A stretch of DNA of 64,000 nucleotides from VRUE01 sp963745915 (GTDB taxonomy: Bacteria; Actinomycetota; Thermoleophilia; Solirubrobacterales; 70-9). Positions within the stretch are counted from its first letter, which is position 1; each line of letters begins with the position of its first letter. Below are positions 24,055 to 31,645 of this stretch, piece after piece. The position numbers and the translations under genes were made by a program. Under the pieces are notes generated by a model. It ran no database searches, was not told where the DNA came from, and saw only the letters and a program-made list of their open reading frames with translations. The DNA is taken from contig CAVUZA010000002.1 of NCBI GenBank assembly GCA_963745915.1, forward strand, positions 62,001-126,000, written 5' to 3'.

Positions 24055-25010
24055 GCTTCGCCCTCCAGCAGGCCGCTGACGAAGGCCTCGCCGCACTCGG
24101 CCAGGCTGCCGACCGCGTAGCCGCCCTCCTGGATCACGCAGAGCGGCAGGCCGGCCTCGGCGAGCAGGGCGCCGATGCGGGCGAAGATCTCCGGCCCGAA
24201 GCCCCAGGAGCCGTGCGGGTCGCCGGCGACGATGTCGTAGCCGAGCGAGACGACCAGCGCCTCCGAGCTCGCCGCCAGCTCGGCGACCGAGTCGCGCAGC
24301 GCCGCCAGGTACTCCTCCTCGCCGGGGCTGCCGGGGAACTCGACCGCGACTTCGCGCTCGCTGCCCGGCGCCACCGTGCCGGCGGCGACGTTGGTCACCG
24401 GCCAGGCGTGCAGCGAGTGCAGGCTGGCGTCGCCCATCTGCTCGACGATCGCCGCCGTGCCGTTCGGGTAGTGCAGGTCGACGTCGAGGATGCCGACCGG
24501 GCGCAGGTCGGCCTCGCGCAGCGTCTGCACCGCGGCGGCGGCGGTGTTGAGGTAGCAGTAGCCGGCGAACCAGGAGGGGCCGGCGTGGTGGCCCGGCGGG
24601 CGGCAGAGGGCGTAGGTGAAGCGGGCGCCGTCGAGCAGGCGCTCGGCGGCGGTGATCGCCGTCCGCACCCCCTCGCGGGAGGCTTCGACCAGCCCGGCGC
24701 TGACCGGGATGTCGGGCGCCAGGCCGGGCGGCGTCAACTCGGCGATCACCACCGGCTCGGCGCTCACCTCGCCCAGCGCCTCGAGGTAGTCGGGCTCGTG
24801 CAGGACGCTGAGCGTCTGCTCGACGACTTCGCTGTCGGCGTCGGCGCCGGCGGCGCGCACCCCGGCGTGGCGGGTGAGGCCGCGGCGCAGCTGCTCCATG
24901 CGCCGGTTGTCGTCGACCCCGGGCAGGATCTCGCCGCCTTCGAGGATCCAGTGGGCGGCGTCGGCGCCCGCCGAGGCGCGCTGCTCGACCAGCAGCATGC
25001 CGGCGCTCAC
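24051..25010 (-). CDS. HDAC-like / acetylpolyamine amidohydrolase family deacetylase
   Basis: 319 aa. Zinc hydrolase motifs of the histone deacetylase fold: PPGHHA (His141/His142), zinc ligands Asp178 and His180 in DVDLHYPNGT, third ligand Asp259 in GYDIVAGDP, and the transition-state Tyr298 in EGGY. The usual DxDxHHGNGT is altered to DLHYPNGT, so the residue after the His ligand is Tyr and a Gly has become Pro. All catalytic residues remain. It probably removes an acyl group from an amine; the adjacent GNAT (4-base overlap) suggests an acetylate-then-deacetylate pair in biosynthesis or self-protection, which is inference. Confidence 0.85.
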   Translation of the reverse strand: MSAGMLLVEQRASAGADAAHWILEGGEILPGVDDNRRMEQLRRGLTRHAGVRAAGADADSEVVEQTLSVLHEPDYLEALGEVSAEPVVIAELTPPGLAPDIPVSAGLVEASREGVRTAITAAERLLDGARFTYALCRPPGHHAGPSWFAGYCYLNTAAAAVQTLREADLRPVGILDVDLHYPNGTAAIVEQMGDASLHSLHAWPVTNVAAGTVAPGSEREVAVEFPGSPGEEEYLAALRDSVAELAASSEALVVSLGYDIVAGDPHGSWGFGPEIFARIGALLAEAGLPLCVIQEGGYAVGSLAECGEAFVSGLLEGEA

Positions 25011-25540
25011 AGCACCCTCCGCATCCGCGGCCCGAGGTTGACGAAGCCGTTGGCCAGGTAGAAGGCCTCGGTCGCCCGCAGCTGGGCGAAGTCGTCGCGC
25101 GGCAGGCCGACCTCGACCCGCTTCGCCCCCTCCTCGCGGGCGAGGTCGAAGAAGGCGGCCAGCAGCTCGCGGCCGATCGCCCGGCTGCGCCAGTCCGGGT
25201 GGACCCAGAGGTCCTGGATCGTGCCGTAGCGGCCGGGGACGTGGATCGCGTACTGCCAGCTGGCGGCGAGGACGCCGACGACGCCCTCCTCCCCGGCCTC
25301 CGCCAGCAGCAGCGCTCCGGCATCCCGGCTCCCGGCAAGCTCCCGCGTCGCCTCGAACAGCGCCGCCGGCGAGGGCCCCTCTCCCCCCAGCTCAACCAAC
25401 AGCTCCCCGATCCCCGCCGCAACCCCCGCCGCGTCGGCGGGCCGCGCCTCGCGCACCACGAACCGCTGACTTCCTGTTTTGGGACGAGACTGCGTACCGA
25501 ACGACGAAGTCAGCGAGGGCTCGGGGGCTGCCTCGGTCAT
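25007..25540 (-). CDS. GNAT-family N-acyltransferase
   Basis: 177 aa from the ATG at 25540, which overlaps the synthase stop (ATGA); a longer frame upstream is not needed. GNAT core features: the central strand IQDLWVHPDWRSRAIGRELLA holds the R/Q-x-x-G-x-G/A acyl-CoA loop (RSRAIG), followed by EVGLPRDD and the AxxFYLANGFVNLG C-terminal motif. The donor could be acetyl-CoA, but GNAT-fold enzymes also use aminoacyl-tRNA, and this operon begins with a tRNA and an ArgRS-like gene. Codons 10-25 contain a 50-bp inverted-repeat insertion (25465-25514) not expected in a GNAT N-terminus. Confidence 0.83.
   Translation of the reverse strand: MTEAAPEPSLTSSFGTQSRPKTGSQRFVVREARPADAAGVAAGIGELLVELGGEGPSPAALFEATRELAGSRDAGALLLAEAGEEGVVGVLAASWQYAIHVPGRYGTIQDLWVHPDWRSRAIGRELLAAFFDLAREEGAKRVEVGLPRDDFAQLRATEAFYLANGFVNLGPRMRRVL
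25465..25514. repeat. inverted repeat inserted in the 5' part of the GNAT gene
   Basis: Perfect 9-bp arms GCTGACTTC (25465-25473) and GAAGTCAGC (25506-25514) enclose 32 bases of lower GC (tracts such as TGTTTTGGG). The segment keeps the reading frame and encodes an odd Ser/Thr/Gln/Lys-rich stretch before the first GNAT strand. It looks like a small mobile palindromic element or an attenuator hairpin within the operon. Confidence 0.6.
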
Positions 25541-27708
25541 GCCGCCTCCGCGGCGCGGGCGCGGGCCGGCTCCAGCTCGACGCTCCACGACTCCTCGGCG
25601 TCGCTGCCGGTGACGGTGCGGGCGATCGCCGCCATCGGCGCCCGCGCCTTGAGCAGGATCTCGTCGAACTCCTCCTCGGGGTCGGACTGCATCACGATCG
25701 CCCCGCCGGCGCCGATCGTCGTCCGCCCCGGGCGCAGGACGATGGTGCGGATGACGATGCTGAGGTCCATCGTGCCGTCGAGCCCGAACCAGCCGATCGC
25801 GCCCGAGTAGACGCCGCGCGCCTCGGCCTCAAGGTCGTCGATGATCTCCATCGTGCGCTGCTTCGGGGCGCCGGTCATCGAGCCGCCGGGGAAGCAGGCG
25901 CGGGCGCATTCGACCGCGCTGCGGCCCTCGCCCAGGGTGCCCTCGACGGTCGAGATCAGCTGGTGCACGGTGGCGTAGTCCTCGACCACCATCAGCTCCG
26001 GCACGCCGACGCTGTCGACCTCGCAGACGATGCCGAGGTCGTTGCGCAGCAGGTCGACGATCATCAGGTGCTCGGCGTAGGTCTTTTCGTCGTTGGTCAG
26101 CAGCGCCCGCAGCTCGGCGTCGCGCTCGGGGTCGGCCGCGCGCCGCGTCGTGCCCTTGATCGGCCGCGCCTCGACCCGGCGCTCGCGGTCGACCGAGAGG
26201 AAGCGCTCGGGCGAGGAGCTGACCACGGCGACCTCGCCGAGCTTGAGGTAGGCGGCGAAGGGGGCCGGGTTGGCGCGGCGCAGGTTGCGGTAGAGGTCGA
26301 AGGGGTCCGGTTCGGCGTCGGTCGAGATCTGGTCGGTGAGGCAGACCTCGTAGGACTCGCCCGCCGCCAGCTCGGCCTGGCTGCGGCGGATGTCGGCGAG
26401 GTACTGCTCGCGGCCGCGGCCGCAGCGAAAGCCGACGTGGGCGTCGCTGGGGGTGCCGAAGGCGGGGTCGGCCGGCGAGGGCGCGGGCGGCGGGCTGGCC
26501 AGCACCGCGGTGACCGCGGCCTCGGCCCGGTCGAGCCAGCGCTCGGCCTCCTCCTCGTCGCCGGCCGGGATCGCGATCAGGTGGGTGCGGTGCCTTAAGT
26601 GGTCGACGGCGATCATCCGGTTGGCCAGCATCAGGACCGCGTCGGGGACGTCGGAGGCGTGCTCGTTGGGCGAGCCGCAGTCGGCCTTCAGCTCGTAGCC
26701 GAGGTAGCCGACGAAGCCGCCGGCCAGTTTCGGCGCCGGGCCGCCCGGCGCCGGCAGCGCGCGCTTGGCCAGCTCGCGGTCGAGCAGGTCGAAGATCGAG
26801 CCGCGCTCGATCGCGGTCGCCTCGGCGCCGTGCACCCGCACCGCGCCCGCCTCGACGTCGTACTCGAGCACGCAGCGGTCGGGACCGGCGCTGGTCCCCA
26901 GGTAGGAGCTCTGCGCGAGCCGGGTCGGGGCGTCGGCGCTGTCGAGCCAGAAGGCGTAGCGCTCGGCGGCGAAGAGCCGCTCGAAGAGCGCCTCGGTCGA
27001 GGGCTCGCCGGGGAGCGTGCGGATGCGCGGCTTGGCGGCGGCGTCCGCCGCGGGCCGCGCCGGGCGCTGGCGCTCGGCGGTGCGCCGCGGCGCCTCGGCG
27101 AGCTGGCGCCGCTGCCGGCTCGGGCGGCCTTTGCGCTCCTGCGCCAGGGTGTAGAAGTTCTCGACCAGCTTGGCGCCGTGCGCGGTGGCGATCGACTCGG
27201 GGTGGAACTGGACGCCCCACATCGGCCGGCGCCGGTGTTCGATCCCCATCACCACGCCGTCGTCGGCCCAGGCGCAGACGTTGCCGTCCGGGCCCATGCC
27301 GCTGATCGCCAGCGAGTGGTAGCGGACCACCGAGAATCCCTGCGGGATGCCCTCGAAGAGGCCGCTGCCTTCGTGGAAGATCTGGCTGAGGCGGCCGTGC
27401 ATCGCCTCCGGCGCGCTGCTGACCTCGCCGTCGAGCGCTTTGCCCAGGCCCTGGTGGCCGAGGCAGATGCCGAGCACCGGGATCTCGCTGAAGCGGAGGA
27501 TGTCGTCGCAGACGCAGAAGTCGTGCCAACGGCGCGGCGTGCCGGGGCCGGGCGAGAGGACGATCGCGTCGAAGTCCCAGCGCTCCAGCGCCCGCCAGGA
27601 GACGGCGTCGTTGTCGACCACGATCGGCTCGGAGCCGGAGACCCCGGCCAGCAGGTGGAAGACGTTGTAGGTGTAGGAGTCGTGGTTGTCGATCAGCAGG
27701 GTTCTCAT
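25537..27708 (-). CDS. pabAB: fused 4-amino-4-deoxychorismate synthase (PabA-PabB)
   Basis: 723 aa. The N-terminal 190 residues are a class I glutamine amidotransferase: Cys82 in GICLGHQ, His169 and Glu171 in FHPES. A linker rich in Arg/Ala follows, then a chorismate-utilising PabB domain with PIKGTTRR, DEKTYAEHLMIVDLLRNDLG and GGSMTGAPKQRTMEIIDDLE. The Lys in PIKGT marks aminodeoxychorismate synthases; anthranilate synthases have Ala there. It should make 4-amino-4-deoxychorismate from chorismate and glutamine. Fused PabAB of this kind occurs in chloramphenicol- and pristinamycin-type clusters (CmlB, PapA). ATG at 27708 overlaps the ArgRS-like stop (ATGA). A folate-only role is possible but the operon argues for secondary metabolism. 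Confidence 0.93.
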   Translation of the reverse strand: MRTLLIDNHDSYTYNVFHLLAGVSGSEPIVVDNDAVSWRALERWDFDAIVLSPGPGTPRRWHDFCVCDDILRFSEIPVLGICLGHQGLGKALDGEVSSAPEAMHGRLSQIFHEGSGLFEGIPQGFSVVRYHSLAISGMGPDGNVCAWADDGVVMGIEHRRRPMWGVQFHPESIATAHGAKLVENFYTLAQERKGRPSRQRRQLAEAPRRTAERQRPARPAADAAAKPRIRTLPGEPSTEALFERLFAAERYAFWLDSADAPTRLAQSSYLGTSAGPDRCVLEYDVEAGAVRVHGAEATAIERGSIFDLLDRELAKRALPAPGGPAPKLAGGFVGYLGYELKADCGSPNEHASDVPDAVLMLANRMIAVDHLRHRTHLIAIPAGDEEEAERWLDRAEAAVTAVLASPPPAPSPADPAFGTPSDAHVGFRCGRGREQYLADIRRSQAELAAGESYEVCLTDQISTDAEPDPFDLYRNLRRANPAPFAAYLKLGEVAVVSSSPERFLSVDRERRVEARPIKGTTRRAADPERDAELRALLTNDEKTYAEHLMIVDLLRNDLGIVCEVDSVGVPELMVVEDYATVHQLISTVEGTLGEGRSAVECARACFPGGSMTGAPKQRTMEIIDDLEAEARGVYSGAIGWFGLDGTMDLSIVIRTIVLRPGRTTIGAGGAIVMQSDPEEEFDEILLKARAPMAAIARTVTGSDAEESWSVELEPARARAAEAA

Positions 27709-29384
27709 CGGACTGCCTCCAGTCCCAGGCCGCGCGCGCCCTGGGCGAGCGCCGCCTGGATCGCGTCTTGGACGTGCGGCTCGCGGTCGCTCTCCAGGTA
27801 CCAGCGCGAGAGGTGGGCGACGTAGCGGGCCAGCGGGCTGACGTCGAGCCGCTCGACCGCCTGCATCAGGTGGCGCCGGTACATCTCCGACTGCACGACC
27901 GCGAAGCGGTAGTCGGGGTCGCCGGCCGGGTCCTCGGGGGCCGTGCCGGGGCCGGCCCCGTTGTGGGCGCGGGCCCGGGCCAGGTCCCAGCCGAGGCTCT
28001 GCTCTTCGCGCAGCAGCTTGGCCGGCTCGAAATCGAGCGGTTTGGTGTTGGTGTGCATGAGGAAGTAGCCGAGCGCAACCTGGGGCACGATCGCCTCGGC
28101 GGCCGGGTGGCGCTCGCGGACCGCGGCGCGCTCGGGCTCGGCGGCGATCGCCGCCTCGATCCACTCCGCCAGCTCGTCGATCAGCAGCGCGTTGCGCTTG
28201 CTCGAGGAGACCGACTCGCTCTGCTTGGAGACCATGCCGTGGAAGAGGTCGTGTTCGGGGTGGTTGACCTTCGCCCCGGCGCCCTTCTCGATCATCCGGT
28301 CCATCAGCTGGCGGCGGCAGGTGACGTGGGCGACCCACTCGAGGCCGCAGACCTGGATCGAGGTCGTCCCTTCCAGGCCGGGCGCCGCCATCCAGTAGGC
28401 GAGCGCCCGCATGTGCTGGGTCGGCAGGCCGTCGGCGCGCAGCAGCGGCATTTCCTCCAGCTCCTCGCGGTCGGTGAGGTAGATCACGGCGCCGTCGGGG
28501 CGGCGCTGCAGCATCCCGTGCTCGAGGCCGAGGTTGGAGAACTCGGCGACCTCGGGCAGGAAGTCGGACTCGAAGAAGACGCGGTCGAAGGAGATGCCGA
28601 GCCGGGCCAGGGTCTTGCGCTGGCCGGTGATCACCCAGGAGCGGGTCTTCGACCAGAGCTCGATCGCCGCCTGGTCGCCGTCGAGCACCTTCTGCAGCAG
28701 CTCGTCGGCGCTGTCGTGGTGGACGTCGAGCTCGCGGGTCAGCGAGGTCGCCGGGTTCTCGTCGCCGCGGCCGTTCAGCGCCGGGCCGGACTTGACGTAC
28801 TCGGCGTAGCAGGCGCCGACGAAGTGGTCGCTCTTCTGGTCCTCGCCGGGCGAGCTCTCGGCGTGGCGGCCGCTCTTGACCACGCCGGCCATCGCCTCGC
28901 CCATGCTGCGGCCGACGTCGCAGATGATGCTGCGCCGCTCGACCCGGCCGCCGGCCTCGGTCAGCGCCGCGCCGAGCGCGTTGCCCAGCGCCAGGTTGCG
29001 CAGGTGGCCGATGTGCAGGGCCTTGGTTGAGTTGGCGTCCCAGAAGTTGAGCGCGTAGGTCTCGCCGGCGGCGAGGTCGGTGTGGTCGCCGCTCTCGCCG
29101 GCGAGCAGCGCCTCGCCCGTGCCCCGCACCCACTCGTCGGCGAGCCGCACCCAGACCTGCTTCTCGGCCCGCTCGAGCTCGGCGACCAGCGGCTCGGCCT
29201 CGATCCGCTCCAGGGCGGCGAGCGCCGCGGCGTCCTCCTGCCAGCCCTTGACCCGCGGGACCAGCATCAGGTCCCAGCGCTCGTGCGGCTGGTAGGGCGC
29301 GCGCGCCGCCCACAGCGGCCGGCCCTCGCCTCCCGTCGCGAGCTCGTCGAACCGGTCGAAGAGGTTGGCTGGGTTCGATTCCAT
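27705..29384 (-). CDS. arginyl-tRNA synthetase-like protein, first protein gene of the biosynthetic operon
   Basis: 559 aa from the ATG at 29384, about the length of ArgRS. Class I features: an N-terminal region of about 120 residues, exact HIGH in KALHIGHLRN, DVGRSMGEAM, then CGLEWVAHVTCRRQLMDRM and a C-terminal helical region ending RYVAHLSRWYL, resembling the DALR anticodon domain. The KMSKS-equivalent region reads SESVSSSKRN, where KMSSRKGN-type ArgRS would have Lys at the first position, so only the second Lys remains. The start codon lies 5 bases from the 3' end of a tRNA gene on the same strand. Likely a dedicated paralog that charges a tRNA or activates an amino acid for the pathway. 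It could instead be a divergent housekeeping ArgRS. Confidence 0.85.
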   Translation of the reverse strand: MESNPANLFDRFDELATGGEGRPLWAARAPYQPHERWDLMLVPRVKGWQEDAAALAALERIEAEPLVAELERAEKQVWVRLADEWVRGTGEALLAGESGDHTDLAAGETYALNFWDANSTKALHIGHLRNLALGNALGAALTEAGGRVERRSIICDVGRSMGEAMAGVVKSGRHAESSPGEDQKSDHFVGACYAEYVKSGPALNGRGDENPATSLTRELDVHHDSADELLQKVLDGDQAAIELWSKTRSWVITGQRKTLARLGISFDRVFFESDFLPEVAEFSNLGLEHGMLQRRPDGAVIYLTDREELEEMPLLRADGLPTQHMRALAYWMAAPGLEGTTSIQVCGLEWVAHVTCRRQLMDRMIEKGAGAKVNHPEHDLFHGMVSKQSESVSSSKRNALLIDELAEWIEAAIAAEPERAAVRERHPAAEAIVPQVALGYFLMHTNTKPLDFEPAKLLREEQSLGWDLARARAHNGAGPGTAPEDPAGDPDYRFAVVQSEMYRRHLMQAVERLDVSPLARYVAHLSRWYLESDREPHVQDAIQAALAQGARGLGLEAVR

Positions 29385-29388
29385 CGGA

Positions 29389-29461
29389 TGCACCAGCCGG
29401 GGCTCGAACCCGGATCTCCGGCTTTTAAGGCCGGCCCTTTGACCGATTAAGGCACTGGTGC
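29389..29461 (-). tRNA. class I tRNA with anticodon UAA (short variable loop), upstream of the ArgRS-like gene
   Basis: Complete cloverleaf on the minus strand. Acceptor GCACCAG/CTGGTGC, T8-A14, D stem CCTT/AAGG with GG in a 9-base loop, anticodon stem CCGGC/GCCGG with loop CTTAAAA (anticodon TAA), 4-base variable loop AGAT, T stem CCGGG/CCCGG with loop TTCGAGC, A73. A15-T48 Levitt pair is present. No CCA is encoded. The anticodon reads UUA (Leu), but bacterial tRNA-Leu has a long variable arm and this one does not. The 3' end abuts the ATG of the ArgRS-like gene by 5 bases, so the two are probably co-transcribed and RNase P/Z processing would leave an almost leaderless mRNA. Confidence 0.9.
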
Positions 29462-29587
29462 GCTATGGATGGGGCGGCTCTCCCTGCGACCCCGGACCCT
29501 CCCTAGGTCCCGAACTCTCCGACTGATCTAGATTTCCCGCGCATCCTAGCAACTCGCGCCGTACCCGGATAGGATCGCCCTGGATCA
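29462..29587. promoter_or_regulatory. divergent upstream region between the tRNA operon and the EEP gene
   Basis: 126 bp holding the promoters of both directions. A TAGGAT (about 29570) sits 12-18 bases before the GTG of the EEP gene and could be its -10. I see no clear -35 or operator for the tRNA-led operon. Confidence 0.35.
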
Positions 29588-30754
29588 GTGGACTACTCGT
29601 TGATCGAAGAGTTGACCAAGGCCGAGCGCCGGCGGCTGCTGCGCGGCCTCGGCCGGCTGCAGCCGCAGCTCGACGCGATCCCGGCCAAGGACACCGAAGC
29701 CAACCTGCTGCTCGCCACCTGGAACATCCGCGACCTGGGCAAGGCGGGCGGCGGCTGGGGCTACGGCGAGCGCCTGCCCGAGTCCTGCTTCTACATCGCC
29801 GAGATCCTCTCCCGCTTCGACTTCGTCGCCGTGCAGGAGGTCAACGAGCTGGGGCCGTGGGAACGGGTGATGGAGATCCTCGGCCCGCACTACGCCTACG
29901 TCGCCTCCGACGTCACCGACCGCTCGCTGGGCGGCAACGGCGAGCGGCTCACCTACCTCTACGACACCCGCAAGGTCGCCTCGGCCAACGTCGTCGGCGA
30001 GATCGTGCTGCCGCCGGCGCTGCTGGTCAGCAAACACGTCTACGCCCTGCCCGGCGACAAGCCGCGGGCGAAGAAGGACCAGCTGATCACCACCGGGCGC
30101 CAGTTCGCCCGCACCCCGTACTTCGCCTCCTTTGCGGCGGGCTGGCGCCGGTTCGACGTCTGCACCGTCCACATCTACTACGGCTCCGAGAGCGGCGCCG
30201 AGCTCGAGCGGCGGATCGACGAGATCAGGCAGATCGCCGCCTTCCTCGGCAAGCGCGGCAAGCAGGCGGCGGCGGAGGGGCGGGCGCTGATCCTGCTCGG
30301 CGACTTCAACGTCGCCGGCCTCGAACACGAGACGATGGCGGCGCTGGAGTCGCACGGCTTCGTCGTCCCCGAGGCGATCAAGGACCCGCCCGACAAAGCC
30401 CGCAACAGCTTCTACGACCAGATCGCCTTCATCACCCCGGAGGGGATGCTCGACTACCTCGGCGACGGCTCCGAAGACGAGCGCGAGTCGGGCAGCTTCC
30501 CCTGCTTCGAGAGCGTCTTCACCGAGGCCGACCAGCGCACCTACCGCCGCTTCTTCGAACCGGTCCGCGAGCGGATGCGCCGCGAAGCCCTGGCCGAGGC
30601 GAAGAAGCGCGGCCGCAAAGCGCCGAAGCCGACCTCGCCCGAGGACTTCTACCGCGCCTGGCGCACCTGGCAGATCTCCGACCACCAGCCCCTCTGGGTC
30701 CGCCTCCGCGCCGACGACAGCGCCCCGTTCCTCGCCGCCCTGGCCGAGCGCTGA
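29588..30754 (+). CDS. endonuclease/exonuclease/phosphatase (DNase I-like) family protein
   Basis: 388 aa from a GTG. EEP fold motifs in order: ATWNIRDLG (about residue 45), Glu in VAVQEVNE (about 80), CTVHIYY, GDFNVAG (about 235) and the C-terminal SDHQPLWV (about 368). These are the metal and phosphate ligands of Mg-dependent phosphodiesterases. The C-terminal third has an insertion rich in Arg/Glu before the SDH motif. The gene is divergent from the tRNA operon and ends next to a perfect 22-bp palindrome. Substrate unknown; nuclease or lipid-phosphate hydrolase are both possible. Confidence 0.85.
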   Translation: MDYSLIEELTKAERRRLLRGLGRLQPQLDAIPAKDTEANLLLATWNIRDLGKAGGGWGYGERLPESCFYIAEILSRFDFVAVQEVNELGPWERVMEILGPHYAYVASDVTDRSLGGNGERLTYLYDTRKVASANVVGEIVLPPALLVSKHVYALPGDKPRAKKDQLITTGRQFARTPYFASFAAGWRRFDVCTVHIYYGSESGAELERRIDEIRQIAAFLGKRGKQAAAEGRALILLGDFNVAGLEHETMAALESHGFVVPEAIKDPPDKARNSFYDQIAFITPEGMLDYLGDGSEDERESGSFPCFESVFTEADQRTYRRFFEPVRERMRREALAEAKKRGRKAPKPTSPEDFYRAWRTWQISDHQPLWVRLRADDSAPFLAALAER

Positions 30755-30756
30755 CC

Positions 30757-30806
30757 GACGTGCCGTCCCTGGGAGGTCATTTCCGACCTCCCAGGGACGG
30801 CACGTC
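30757..30806. terminator. perfect 22-bp inverted repeat between convergent genes
   Basis: Arms 30757-30778 and 30785-30806 are exact reverse complements (starting GACGTGCCGTCCCTGGG) around a 6-base loop ATTTCC. It lies 2 bases after the EEP stop and 5 bases before the stop of the convergent hydrolase gene, so it could terminate both transcripts. There is no T tract; a dispersed REP-like element is the alternative. Confidence 0.7.
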
Positions 30807-30811
30807 CCCGG

Positions 30812-31624
30812 TCAGGCGACCGCCGGGGCCGGCTGGCGCCAGACGCGGTCGAGGAAGCCGGCCAGCTCCCCGGTCAGGCGCGCCGGCCTGATCCGCCACT
30901 CGAAGATCGAGTTGGCCTCGACCATCTCGGCATTGGGCAGCTCGCCGGCCAGCATGCCGGCGTCGCTGAAGGGGTGCAGCGGGTCGCGGGGGTGGCCGAC
31001 GATCAGCGCCGGCTGCTCGATCCGCACCCGCTGCTCGCGGTGGGGTGCGGTCTCGCCCAGCAGCAGGCCCTCGAGCACGGCGCCGGAGGGGCCGGGGCGC
31101 TGGCGGACGAAGTCGAGGCCGAGGTCGAGCAGGTGGTGGGTGCGGGGGATTAGCGAGGTCGCCCGCGAGGCGAGCTCGAAGCCGGGCCGGGCGAGGCGCA
31201 GGCCGAGCAGCAGCGGGGCGAGGGCGGCGGCGACGCCGGGCAGGGCGTTGTCGAGCACCGGCATCTCGACGAACAGGCCGCGCACCCGCTCGGGATCGGC
31301 GACCGCCAGCTCGAGCGCGACGTTAGCCCCCAGCGAGGTGCCGCCGACGACCGCCGCGGGCTGCTCGAGGTGGTCGAGCAGGGCGGCGACCTGGCGGGCG
31401 AAGAGCGGCATCGAGTAGAGGCGCAGGTCCTCGGGCCGGTCGGAGCGCCCGTGGCCGAGCAGGTCGACGCAGACGACCCGGTTGCCGCGCGCGGCCAGGG
31501 CCGGGCCGAGCTGGTCGAACATGCGCCGGCTCATCAGCAGCCCGTGGGTGAGGACGACCGTCCGCTCGCCCTCGCCGTAGACGTCGAAGCCGATCCGGTG
31601 GCCCTCGTAGCGAAACTCGCCCAT
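30812..31624 (-). CDS. alpha/beta hydrolase
   Basis: 270 aa from the ATG at 31624. Oxyanion region THGLLMS, nucleophile elbow GGTSLGAN (Ser), and the acid region HPRDPLHPF are visible. The C-terminal segment where the catalytic His is expected reads ANSIFEWRIRP, with no His, so activity may need another residue or be non-hydrolytic. It is convergent with the EEP gene and divergent from a lipoprotein gene. No pathway is suggested. Confidence 0.85.
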   Translation of the reverse strand: MGEFRYEGHRIGFDVYGEGERTVVLTHGLLMSRRMFDQLGPALAARGNRVVCVDLLGHGRSDRPEDLRLYSMPLFARQVAALLDHLEQPAAVVGGTSLGANVALELAVADPERVRGLFVEMPVLDNALPGVAAALAPLLLGLRLARPGFELASRATSLIPRTHHLLDLGLDFVRQRPGPSGAVLEGLLLGETAPHREQRVRIEQPALIVGHPRDPLHPFSDAGMLAGELPNAEMVEANSIFEWRIRPARLTGELAGFLDRVWRQPAPAVA

Positions 31625-31645
31625 CGGCTCTACCCTGACAGATGG

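Noticed and set aside
25537..29313. 1,258-aa open frame covering the synthase
   Set aside because: The upstream half is a shadow of the ArgRS-like gene; the synthase starts at 27708 with an ATGA overlap.
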